A stretch of DNA of 64,000 bases. It comes from Rhodanobacter thiooxydans. GTDB taxonomy: Bacteria > Pseudomonadota > Gammaproteobacteria > Xanthomonadales > Rhodanobacteraceae. Shown in pieces: positions 46,548-54,405 of this stretch. The DNA lies in assembly GCF_030291135.1 (NCBI RefSeq), contig NZ_CP127409.1:1984001-2048000 (forward strand), read 5' to 3'. The notes under the pieces are model-generated. The model was not told the DNA's origin and searched no databases. It was given only the letters and a program-made list of their open reading frames with translations. The translations under genes and the position numbers were made by a program. Each line of letters starts with the position of its first letter. Position 1 is the first letter of the stretch.

Positions 46548-46889
46548 TCAGCCGGCCTCGTGCGCGTGCTGCATCGTGTCCAGCGCTAGCGTGGAGTGCG
46601 CATAGGCTGCACCCGCGCGCATCTCGGCGGCGACCCAGATCGCTTCCATGACCTGCTGTTCGCTGGCGCCCTGCTTCAAGGCTTCGGCGGTGTGGCCCTT
46701 GATGCAGTACGGGCATTGGGTGACGTGCGCCACCGCCACCGCGATCAGCTGCTTGGTAACGTTCGGCAGCGCGCCATCGGCGAACACCGCGGCGCTGAAC
46801 GCCTTGAACGCCTTCAGCGGTTCCGGCGCCAGTTCACGGCGCTTGTGCGCCAGCTCCGCTGTGGATGAGGGATACATCGGATGTTCCAT
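46548..46889 (-). CDS. Carboxymuconolactone decarboxylase / AhpD-like protein
   Basis: A 113-residue all-helical protein. The AhpD-type redox motif CPYCIKGHT (residues about 57-65) has both cysteines and the downstream histidine, so peroxidase- or disulfide-type chemistry is more likely than the decarboxylase reaction the family is named for. The ATG at 46889 has AAGGAG seven bases upstream. It lies directly before the PLP enzyme on the same strand, suggesting joint expression. It is followed upstream by the lipA stop, 38 bases away. Confidence 0.9.
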   Translation of the reverse strand: MEHPMYPSSTAELAHKRRELAPEPLKAFKAFSAAVFADGALPNVTKQLIAVAVAHVTQCPYCIKGHTAEALKQGASEQQVMEAIWVAAEMRAGAAYAHSTLALDTMQHAHEAG

Positions 46890-46927
46890 GGCGACACTCC
46901 TTAAGCAGGTGATCGGCCGCAGGCTGC

Positions 46928-47917
46928 CTACACGCTCAGCTGCAGTCCGAGATTGTTGTGCTCCAGCACGCGCTCGGCGCGATAGCTCGAACGCACCAGC
47001 GGCCCGGCAACTGCCTCCAGGAAACCCATGCCGAGCGCCAGTTCGCGGTAGTGGCGGAACTCGTCCGGCGTGACGAAACGCTGCACCGGCAGGTGGTGCG
47101 GGCTGGGCCGCATGTACTGGCCCAACGTAACGACGTCGACGTCGGCGCCGCGTATATCGCCCAGCGTGAGCTCGACCTCCGCGTCGGTCTCACCCAGGCC
47201 CAGCATCAGGCTGGTCTTGGTCAGCGTCTGCGGCGCGTGCCGCTTGGCGAAGGCCAGCACGCCGAGCGTCTGCGCATAGCCGGCACGCGGGTCGCGCACG
47301 GCATGGGTCAGCCGCTCCACTGTCTCGATGTTCTGCGCGTAGGTGACCAGGCCGGCGTCGAGCACGGTCGCCACCGCGGCGTGGTTGCCGGCGAAGTCCG
47401 GGGTCAGCGCCTCCACCGCGGCCTGCGGCGCGCGCTGGTGGATCGCCCGCACGCAGGCGGCGTAGTGCGCCGCGCCGCCGTCGGCCAGGTCGTCGCGGTC
47501 GACCGAGGTCAGCACCACGTACTTCAGCCCCATCAGCGCCACCGCGTCGGCCACCTGCAGCGGCTCCAGCGGATCGAGCCAGCCCTGCGGGTTGCCGGTG
47601 CTGACCGAGCAGAACTTGCACGCGCGCGTGCACACCGAACCCATCAGCATCAGCGTGGCGGTGCCGCGGCCCCAGCACTCGGCGATGTTCGGGCACTTCG
47701 ACTCGGCGCACACGGTGTTCAGCTTGTGGCTGCGCACGATCTCGTGCACCGCCTCGTACTGCGCCCCGCCCGGCAGCTTGACCCGCAGCCACGGCGGCTT
47801 GCGCTCGACATCCGGCACGTCGCTGGCATGGTTCGGGCGGATGCCGCCCTTGACCGCGCGGGTGCCCTGCGGGCTGACGTATTTGCTGCCGTCGGGAATG
47901 CGTTCGCTGCTGGACAT
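46928..47917 (-). CDS. lipA: Lipoyl synthase
   Basis: Radical SAM enzyme that inserts two sulfurs into octanoyl-lipoyl domains. 329 residues. The auxiliary cluster cysteines are C70, C75 and C81 (CX4CX5C) and the radical SAM cluster is C96, C100 and C103 (CX3CX2C). The third conserved element, SSYRAE near the C-terminus, supplies the serine ligand to the auxiliary cluster. The start at 47917 gives the usual length and an N-terminal basic segment. lipB is not adjacent within the window. Confidence 0.97.
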   Translation of the reverse strand: MSSSERIPDGSKYVSPQGTRAVKGGIRPNHASDVPDVERKPPWLRVKLPGGAQYEAVHEIVRSHKLNTVCAESKCPNIAECWGRGTATLMLMGSVCTRACKFCSVSTGNPQGWLDPLEPLQVADAVALMGLKYVVLTSVDRDDLADGGAAHYAACVRAIHQRAPQAAVEALTPDFAGNHAAVATVLDAGLVTYAQNIETVERLTHAVRDPRAGYAQTLGVLAFAKRHAPQTLTKTSLMLGLGETDAEVELTLGDIRGADVDVVTLGQYMRPSPHHLPVQRFVTPDEFRHYRELALGMGFLEAVAGPLVRSSYRAERVLEHNNLGLQLSV

Positions 47918-48021
47918 GGGAGGCACGATCCGTGGAATCCATGCAGTCTCCCGCGGCATCCCACCGGGCGCCCTGATGCATATCAAGGCACCGGGCATGG
48001 CTCCGTGGCTGGCGCGCCGGA

Positions 48022-50778
48022 TCAGTGGCGCTTCGGCGGCACCAGCCTCAACCGTGTCGGTACCGGCGGCTGGTTCGGGCACAGCAGGTGCTGCACTTCC
48101 CCGGGCCGCAACGGGTAGGAATACAAATAGCCCTGCCCCTCGACGCAGCCACTGCGCTGCAGGAACTCGTGCTGTGCCTCGGTCTCGATACCCTCGGCAA
48201 TCGTGATGAGGCCGAGGCTCCTGGCCATCACCAGGATCGCCTCGGTGATCGCCGCATCGTTGCTGTTGCCCGGCAGGCCGGTGACGAAGGAGCGGTCGAT
48301 CTTCAGGTAGGCCACTGCCGGCAGCTTCAGGTAGGCCATCGAGGAATAACCGGTACCGAAATCGTCGATCGCCACATCGATGCCGAGCGTATGCAGGGTC
48401 TGCATGGTGCGCTCGACGTCGTCGCCCAGGCGCAACATCGCGCTCTCGGTGATCTCCAGCAACAGGCGGCCGGCTGACAACTGTCGCGACTGCAGGGTCC
48501 GGCTGACCCCGTCGACGAAAGCCGGATGGCCGAACCAGCGCGCCGAAATGTTCACCGCCACGCGGATCGGCGGCACACCAGCCAGGTCCCAGGCCTGGAT
48601 CTGGGCACAGGTGGCCTGCATCACCCATTCGTCGATGCGGCGGATCAGGCCCAGGCCCTCCGCCACCGGAATGAATTCGGCCGGCAACACCTCGCCACGC
48701 TCGGGATGCTGCCAGCGCACCAGCGCCTCCACCGCCACGATGCGGCCGGTGCGCAACTCGACACTGGGCTGGAACACCAGCTGGAATTCGTTGCGCGCCA
48801 GCGCCTGGCGCAACTCGGCCGCCAGCTGCAGGCGCCGGCGGGTGTCGGCGTGCATCATCGGCGTGTAGAAACGGAACGCGTTGCGCTCCTCGATCTTCGC
48901 CGCGTACATCGCCGCGTCGGCGTTCGCGATGAGCGCCAGCGCGCTGTCGCCGTCCAGCGGATAGCCGGCCACGCCGATGCTGGCGCTCAGCACGATCTCG
49001 TAGTCGTCCACCAGCAGCGGTTCGGACAAACTGGTGAGCAGACGGCCGACGATCGCCCGCGCGTCCTCGCGCAGGATCAGCCGCGGGATCAGCACGGTGA
49101 ACTCGTCGCCGCCGATGCGTCCGGCCACGTCGCCCTCGGACAGCTGCCGGCGGATTCGCTCGGCCACCTTGACCAGCAGGCGGTCGCCGATCGCATGGCT
49201 GTAACTGTCGTTGACGATCTTGAACGCATCCAGGTCGATGAACAGCACCACCACGGCCAGCCGCTCGCGCTCGGCCACCGCGATCGCCTCGGCGCAGTGC
49301 CGCTCGAATTCCGCCCGGTTGGCCAGGCCGGTCAGCGGGTCGTGCCGCGCCATTTGCTCCAGCCGATGCTGGTTCGCCTTCGCCTCGTGGATGTCGGTGA
49401 GCACGGCGACGTAGTAGACCACCTGGTCGTCCGCATCGCGGATCGTGCTGAGGCTGAGGTGCTCGGGATAGCTGCTGCCGTCGCTGCGGGTGCTCAATAC
49501 CTCGCCCATCCAGTTGTGGCCGGCAGCGACGCTGTCCCAGATCGACTGCGGCAGTGGCTTGCCGTTGGGCAGGCGGCGGCTGTCGTCGAGACGCTTGCCC
49601 TGCAGTGCCTGGCTGGTGAAGCCGGTCAGCGCGGCATGCGCCGCATTGGTCGAGATCACCTGCCGCCCGGCGTCGGCGATGATCACGCCTTCGGCGATGC
49701 TGGCCAGTGCCTCGGCGGCGATCCGGCGCTCCCGCTCCATCACCACCCGCTCGGAGATGTCGCGGATGATCGCCTGGCGCACCGGCTGGTTGCCCCAGTT
49801 GACCAGGCTGGTCTGCGTTTCCACCGGGCGGGTCTGGCCCTTGGCTCCCAGCAGCACGTTGGCGGCGGCCCGTCCGGCCTGCTGGCCCACCATGGATTGC
49901 GCGAAAAGGTGCACGTAACGGTCACCGACCAGTTCGCCCGCACGGCGCCCGGTCCACGCCGAAGCGGTGCGGTTGACGTCCAGGATCCGCCCGCTGGCCT
50001 CGTCGATCATCACGATCGCGTCGGCGGCGCTGTCGAACAGCAGGCGGTAACGCTCCTCGCTGCCGCGGATGCTGGCTAAGATCCGGCGCGCCATACCAAG
50101 CCATAGGAGGGCCGCGATGGCCGCCGCTGCTAGTACGCCGCCAAACAGCACCTCCCCTATCCAGACGGCACCGTCGGCGATCGAACGCGAGAACAATTTG
50201 CTGCGCGGCTCGATAAAGCTATTGATCTGGGCGATGCGTTCGCGCTGGCTGGCGATCTCCGCCTGGGTAATCCTCCCGGTGGCATACCCCCCTTCCAGCG
50301 AAGCCGCTATGTTGTTGAGTTGCGCAATGGAGTCGTCGGTCGAGCGCCAAGCCCGCAGCGCGTCGCGCATGTAGGGCGCGTTCGGAAAATGGTGCAGCAT
50401 GAAGATCACGCTGGGAATCGCTATCGTGACCGTCCTGCTGCGGCGCAACGCACCGGCCACCGCCTCGTAATCGTAGTCGCCCGTCGCAATCTGGTCGCGC
50501 GCCCACTGATCGGCCATCAACACGCCGTAGTTGAGCTTGTAGTTGGCCAGATCCGCCGCTTCGCCTTTCGCCGCGTAGACATCCAAGGATATGACGACCT
50601 GCTTCTGCGCCTTGGACCAAATGCTCTCGCCGTTCAGGAACCCGGCGAGAGCCACTTGGACCTGCAAAGCCACCCACGTCAGCGCCAGGATCAGCCCGAC
50701 CACTCCCACCAACCCGTACGCAAGCGGCATCAAGCGTCGCGACAGCGGCCGTTGCAAGTTGATCGTGGAGTTACGCAT
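48022..50778 (-). CDS. Membrane PAS-PAS-GGDEF-EAL protein (c-di-GMP turnover)
   Basis: Inner-membrane signalling protein of 918 residues. A first helix (about 16-44) and a second (about 203-230) bracket a periplasmic sensor of about 160 residues that I do not recognise. Two PAS domains follow (about 243-350 and 360-475). The cyclase motif G556-G557-D558-E559-F560 is intact ([10 protein letters not shown]). The phosphodiesterase has E684-A685-L686 in [10 protein letters not shown] plus DDFGTGYSS and KIDRSFV, so both activities are possible. The net direction cannot be predicted. It lies 64 bases after the putative diiron gene at 50843-51619, co-directional, in the neighbourhood of a NO reductase. 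Confidence 0.93.
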   Translation of the reverse strand: MRNSTINLQRPLSRRLMPLAYGLVGVVGLILALTWVALQVQVALAGFLNGESIWSKAQKQVVISLDVYAAKGEAADLANYKLNYGVLMADQWARDQIATGDYDYEAVAGALRRSRTVTIAIPSVIFMLHHFPNAPYMRDALRAWRSTDDSIAQLNNIAASLEGGYATGRITQAEIASQRERIAQINSFIEPRSKLFSRSIADGAVWIGEVLFGGVLAAAAIAALLWLGMARRILASIRGSEERYRLLFDSAADAIVMIDEASGRILDVNRTASAWTGRRAGELVGDRYVHLFAQSMVGQQAGRAAANVLLGAKGQTRPVETQTSLVNWGNQPVRQAIIRDISERVVMERERRIAAEALASIAEGVIIADAGRQVISTNAAHAALTGFTSQALQGKRLDDSRRLPNGKPLPQSIWDSVAAGHNWMGEVLSTRSDGSSYPEHLSLSTIRDADDQVVYYVAVLTDIHEAKANQHRLEQMARHDPLTGLANRAEFERHCAEAIAVAERERLAVVVLFIDLDAFKIVNDSYSHAIGDRLLVKVAERIRRQLSEGDVAGRIGGDEFTVLIPRLILREDARAIVGRLLTSLSEPLLVDDYEIVLSASIGVAGYPLDGDSALALIANADAAMYAAKIEERNAFRFYTPMMHADTRRRLQLAAELRQALARNEFQLVFQPSVELRTGRIVAVEALVRWQHPERGEVLPAEFIPVAEGLGLIRRIDEWVMQATCAQIQAWDLAGVPPIRVAVNISARWFGHPAFVDGVSRTLQSRQLSAGRLLLEITESAMLRLGDDVERTMQTLHTLGIDVAIDDFGTGYSSMAYLKLPAVAYLKIDRSFVTGLPGNSNDAAITEAILVMARSLGLITIAEGIETEAQHEFLQRSGCVEGQGYLYSYPLRPGEVQHLLCPNQPPVPTRLRLVPPKRH

Positions 50779-50842
50779 TGCATCCCCTGTTTCGCGTCTG
50801 GCGAATCAACCTCTGGGCATTGCACCAAAGCGTAATCAGCCG

Positions 50843-51619
50843 TCAGGCAGCGGCGGCGCTCGCCACCTCCAGCAGGCGACGCGGCTCGACGCAACGATCA
50901 GCGAGTATCCGCATGCAGGTATAGCTGCGCTTGATGCACTCGCTGATATGGGCGACTTCGTCGGCTGCCGGGTTCATGCCCATCAGTGTACAGACTATCT
51001 CCAGCGCCTCCCATGGATGGGTGTCGTCGTAGGCAGCGTGAAGCTGCAGCCAGCGCAACGTTCCCGCCCTGGTCCCCGGCGGGAAGCTTTCCGTGTAGCT
51101 CTTGTTCTCGAAGATCAATTGCGACCATTCTCCCGTAGCCCCTTCGACCGCGTAGTTGGTAGCCGCGATGCTCGCAGCCAGCGAATCACGGGTGCTGACA
51201 TCCTCGCACCAGTCCGCCAGCACCTCGGTACCCCGGGGCGGAACTCCCTTCAACAACTCTTCACGAGGAATGCCTGCCCCCTCCGCCCAGTTGAGCCAGT
51301 ATTCAGCGTGGTTCTGCTCGACCCGGATATTACGCACCAGCCAGCGGCGCGCAAGGTTGTCCCCGAGGCTGCGGCCGAAGCGCGTCTTCAGCAGACTCTT
51401 GGCCATGTAACCCGGAAAGCGTTCGATCACCGGCCAGATACCCACCATGAAATTGGTGGTGCCGGGCATACCCAATGTTCCATTGCTCATCTTTTCCCAC
51501 AGCTCATGAGTGACCACGCTCTGCTTGGTGCTTTCGCAGTCGGCCACCATGTCCTGCGCCCATTGCGGGTAGCTGCCCAGCTCGGTCAGCGGGCCGGTGC
51601 GTTCAAAAGGGGTATTCAT
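50843..51619 (-). CDS. Heme-oxygenase-like (TenA/PqqC-fold) protein, putative diiron enzyme
   Basis: A 258-residue all-helical protein of the TenA/PqqC/heme-oxygenase superfamily. Visible metal-ligand candidates are E101 and H104 (VEQNHAEYW), E159 (AVEGATGEW), and H194, D198/D199 and H201 in QLHAAYDDTHPWEALEI. That E...H...E...H-x-x-x-D-x-x-H set resembles heme-oxygenase-like diiron oxidases (such as UndA, SznF and CADD relatives) rather than thiaminase II, whose catalytic cysteine I do not see in its usual context. The ATG at 51619 has GAGGA eight bases upstream. It precedes the GGDEF-EAL gene and is divergent from the NO reductase. The substrate is unknown; the function is inferred from the fold. 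Confidence 0.78.
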   Translation of the reverse strand: MNTPFERTGPLTELGSYPQWAQDMVADCESTKQSVVTHELWEKMSNGTLGMPGTTNFMVGIWPVIERFPGYMAKSLLKTRFGRSLGDNLARRWLVRNIRVEQNHAEYWLNWAEGAGIPREELLKGVPPRGTEVLADWCEDVSTRDSLAASIAATNYAVEGATGEWSQLIFENKSYTESFPPGTRAGTLRWLQLHAAYDDTHPWEALEIVCTLMGMNPAADEVAHISECIKRSYTCMRILADRCVEPRRLLEVASAAAA

Positions 51620-52014
51620 GTGATTTTTCCTCGGTCATCAATGAGTGCTGCAGTCGGCTGCAGCGTCTATGGCCGGCGCGGAAAACAGAAACCCCGACGC
51701 CGGCCGCCATCCGGCATCGCGAGCGATGCCGAAATTCCTTTGTGCATGGCCATGGTGGCGATACCCCCTTTTTGCACACGCTGTCCGAGCCGTGGCTGCC
51801 GCCGATGCGGCGCGAGACCCCGGCGGGGCTTTACCCTCCCCCTGGATGGCCGGTGCGGCACAGCCTTCACACATCCTGCACGGAAGCAGGAAAAAGCTTG
51901 CCGCGGCAATCCTGAGTGGATCCGCAGCAGGCACAATCCGGTTCCGGCACGGGCGGCGACTGTGTTCCCGATACCGCCTGATACTCGCCCACACATCGCG
52001 GAAGGGGAAGCACC
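51620..52014. promoter_or_regulatory. Divergent control region of the diiron-like gene and NO reductase
   Basis: 395 bases without a gene. It holds an inverted repeat CTGCAG-TCGG-CTGCAG at 51648-51663, close to the diiron-like start, and a perfect 8-bp hairpin GGCATCGC-GA-GCGATGCC at 51713-51730. I did not find a good FNR/DNR box (TTGAT-N4-ATCAA) or a clear NsrR site, nor a clean sigma54 promoter. The regulator is therefore open. Confidence 0.45.
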
Positions 52015-54312
52015 ATGAGCATTGCCGCCCAGCCACTGACCCCCGAAGACCCCGAACTGTCTCCCTGGTGGCTGCGCACGGTGCTGATCGTGATGGTGCT
52101 GGGCTTTGCCGGGTTGCTCGCGATCACCGCACTGGCCTATCGCAATGCCCCGCCGATCCCCGCCCGGGTGGTGGATGCGCAGGGTAACCAGGTGTTCAGC
52201 GGCGACGACATCCGCAACGGCCAGGCAGTTTTCCTGAAATACGGGCTGATGGACAACGGCAGCATCTGGGGCCACGGCGCCTACCTGGGGCCAGATTACT
52301 CGGCCGCGGCGCTGCATCGCATCGGCGAGGACGCCGCCGATGCCATCGCGCAGCAGCAGTATCACCAGCCGCTGTCTGAACTGGCGCCAGCCCGGCAGGC
52401 GGCAGTGCGCGCGGAAACCGCGGTGGAACTGAAGACCAATCGCTACGACCCGGTCAGCGACACGCTGCAGCTGACCGCGCCGGAAGCCGCAGCCTATCGC
52501 CAGCAGGTTTCCCACTGGACCGACTACTTCCTGCACCCCGAACGCAACGGCGGCCTCAAGGCCGGGCTAATCACCGATCCGGCCGAGCTGCATCAGTTCA
52601 CCGCGTTCGTGACCTGGGCGGCCTGGGCCTCGGTGGCGAACCGCCCCGGCGAGAACTACTCCTACACCAACAACTTCCCCTACGACCCCGCCGTCGGCAA
52701 CACGCCAGTGCCAGGGGCGTTGCTGTGGAGCGCGCTGAGCCTGATCGTGCTGCTGGCCGGCATCGCCGTGGTGCTGCTGATGTTCGGCAAGTTCGACTAC
52801 CTCGGCTGGATCAGCCGCGGCCAGCACATCCACCCGCACCTGCTGCCGGGCGTGGCCAGCCCCGGCCAGCGCGCACTGGTGAAGTTCTTCGTGGTGGTGG
52901 CGCTGCTGTTCCTGGCGCAGACCCTGGTCGGCGGTGCGGTGGCGCACTACCGCGCCGATCCGGGCAGCTTCTACGGCTTCCAGCTCGAAACGATCTTCCC
53001 CAGCAACCTGATGCGCACCTGGCACCTGCAGACGGCGATCTTCTGGATCGCCACCGCCTATGTCGCGGCCGCGCTGTTCCTGGGCCGCACGCTGCGCAGC
53101 GACGAGCCGCGCTGGTTCGCGCCATGGGTGCACCTGCTGTTCGGCGCATTCGTGGTGGTGATCGGCGGCAGCCTGCTCGGCGAATGGCTGGGCATTGCGC
53201 AGATGCTCGGCAAGTGGTGGTTCTGGCTGGGCAACCAGGGCTGGGAGTTTCTGGAGCTGGGCCGCCTCTGGCAGCTGCTGCTGGTGGTCGGCCTGCTGGT
53301 CTGGTTCGCCCTGCTGTGGCTGCTGGTGCGCCCGCGCTCGCTGGCCAAGCCGGAGTCGAAGCCGCTGGTGAAGATGTTCCTGTTCGCCGCGGTGGCGATC
53401 CCGGTGTTCTACATCCCCGCGCTGTTCTTCGGCGCCAAGACGAACTACACCGTGGTCGACACCTGGCGCTTCTGGATCATTCACCTGTGGGTCGAGGGTT
53501 TCTTCGAGTTCTTCGCCACCACTGTGGTGGCGCTGACCTTCTACCAACTGGGCCTGACCCGCCGCAACGTGGCGCTACGGGTGATCTACCTGGACGGCAT
53601 CCTGTACTTCCTCGGCGGCCTGATCGGCACCGGCCACCACTGGTATTTCAGCGGGCAGACCAGCGTCAACATGGCGATGTCGGCGATGATCTCCGTGCTG
53701 GAGGTGGTGCCGCTGACCCTGCTCACGCTGGACGCCTGGGACTTCGTGCGCACCACCCGCGGCCAGTGCGACGTCTGCGGCAAGTCGGTGGCGGTGCCGC
53801 ACCGCTGGACGTTCTACTTCCTGATCGCGGTGGGTGTGTGGAACTTCGTCGGCGCCGGCATCTTCGGCTTCCTGATCAACCTGCCGATCGTCAGCTACTA
53901 CGAAGTCGGCACCCAGCTAACACCGAACCACGGCCACGCCGCGATGATGGGCGTGTTCGGCATGCTGGCGCTGGCGCTGATGGTATTCGTGCTGCGCCAG
54001 ACCAGCAGCGACGAGCGCTGGGCCGGCATGGAGAAGTACGTGCGGACCGGCTTCTGGGGCAGCAACATCGGCCTGGCCATGATGGTGGTGTTCAGCCTGT
54101 TCCCCAGCGGCGTGCTGCAGGTGTGGGACGTGGTCCAGCACGGCTACTGGCACGCCCGCTCGCTCGACTACATCGGCAGCCCGCGCTCGCACCTGATCGA
54201 GTGGATGCGCCTGCCCGGCGACCTGGTGTTCATCATCTTCGGCGCGATCCCGCTGACCATCGCCGCGATCAAGGGCTGGCTGGGCGTGCGTGCAGCGCCA
54301 CCGTCCGCCTGA
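52015..54312 (+). CDS. norB: Quinol-dependent nitric oxide reductase, single subunit (qNOR)
   Basis: Reduces two NO to N2O with electrons from quinol in the inner membrane. 765 residues with about 14 membrane helices. An N-terminal helix and a periplasmic extension (residues about 40-230), related to the lost NorC, mark the single-subunit form. The heme b/FeB ligands are in MRTWHLQTAIFWIATAY, HLWVEGFFEFFATT, GTGHHWYFSG and TPNHGHAAMMG. A cytoplasmic loop holds C585 and C588 (GQCDVCGKSV). AAGGGGA lies upstream of the ATG. It is a single gene with no norC, so it is more likely a NO detoxification or denitrification module with outside helpers. Confidence 0.95.
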   Translation: MSIAAQPLTPEDPELSPWWLRTVLIVMVLGFAGLLAITALAYRNAPPIPARVVDAQGNQVFSGDDIRNGQAVFLKYGLMDNGSIWGHGAYLGPDYSAAALHRIGEDAADAIAQQQYHQPLSELAPARQAAVRAETAVELKTNRYDPVSDTLQLTAPEAAAYRQQVSHWTDYFLHPERNGGLKAGLITDPAELHQFTAFVTWAAWASVANRPGENYSYTNNFPYDPAVGNTPVPGALLWSALSLIVLLAGIAVVLLMFGKFDYLGWISRGQHIHPHLLPGVASPGQRALVKFFVVVALLFLAQTLVGGAVAHYRADPGSFYGFQLETIFPSNLMRTWHLQTAIFWIATAYVAAALFLGRTLRSDEPRWFAPWVHLLFGAFVVVIGGSLLGEWLGIAQMLGKWWFWLGNQGWEFLELGRLWQLLLVVGLLVWFALLWLLVRPRSLAKPESKPLVKMFLFAAVAIPVFYIPALFFGAKTNYTVVDTWRFWIIHLWVEGFFEFFATTVVALTFYQLGLTRRNVALRVIYLDGILYFLGGLIGTGHHWYFSGQTSVNMAMSAMISVLEVVPLTLLTLDAWDFVRTTRGQCDVCGKSVAVPHRWTFYFLIAVGVWNFVGAGIFGFLINLPIVSYYEVGTQLTPNHGHAAMMGVFGMLALALMVFVLRQTSSDERWAGMEKYVRTGFWGSNIGLAMMVVFSLFPSGVLQVWDVVQHGYWHARSLDYIGSPRSHLIEWMRLPGDLVFIIFGAIPLTIAAIKGWLGVRAAPPSA

Positions 54313-54344
54313 GCGCAGGCCGGACTCTGGCGCCACCGACCGAT

Positions 54345-54365
54345 GGCGGCAGCCGCGCTGCCGCC
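54345..54365. terminator. GC-rich hairpin between convergent genes
   Basis: A perfect 8-bp stem GGCGGCAG/CTGCCGCC with a 5-base loop lies between the norB stop (54312) and the FAD oxidoreductase stop (54406). There is no T-run, so termination efficiency is uncertain. Confidence 0.45.
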
Positions 54366-54405
54366 GGTATGGCCGGGGCAGCGCGGTAATGCCGGAACAG
54401 CATGC

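Noticed and set aside
51620-52014. FNR/DNR or NsrR box upstream of the NO reductase
   Set aside because: I searched for TTGAT-N4-ATCAA and similar symmetric sites and found only one half-like ATCAA near 51638 without a partner.
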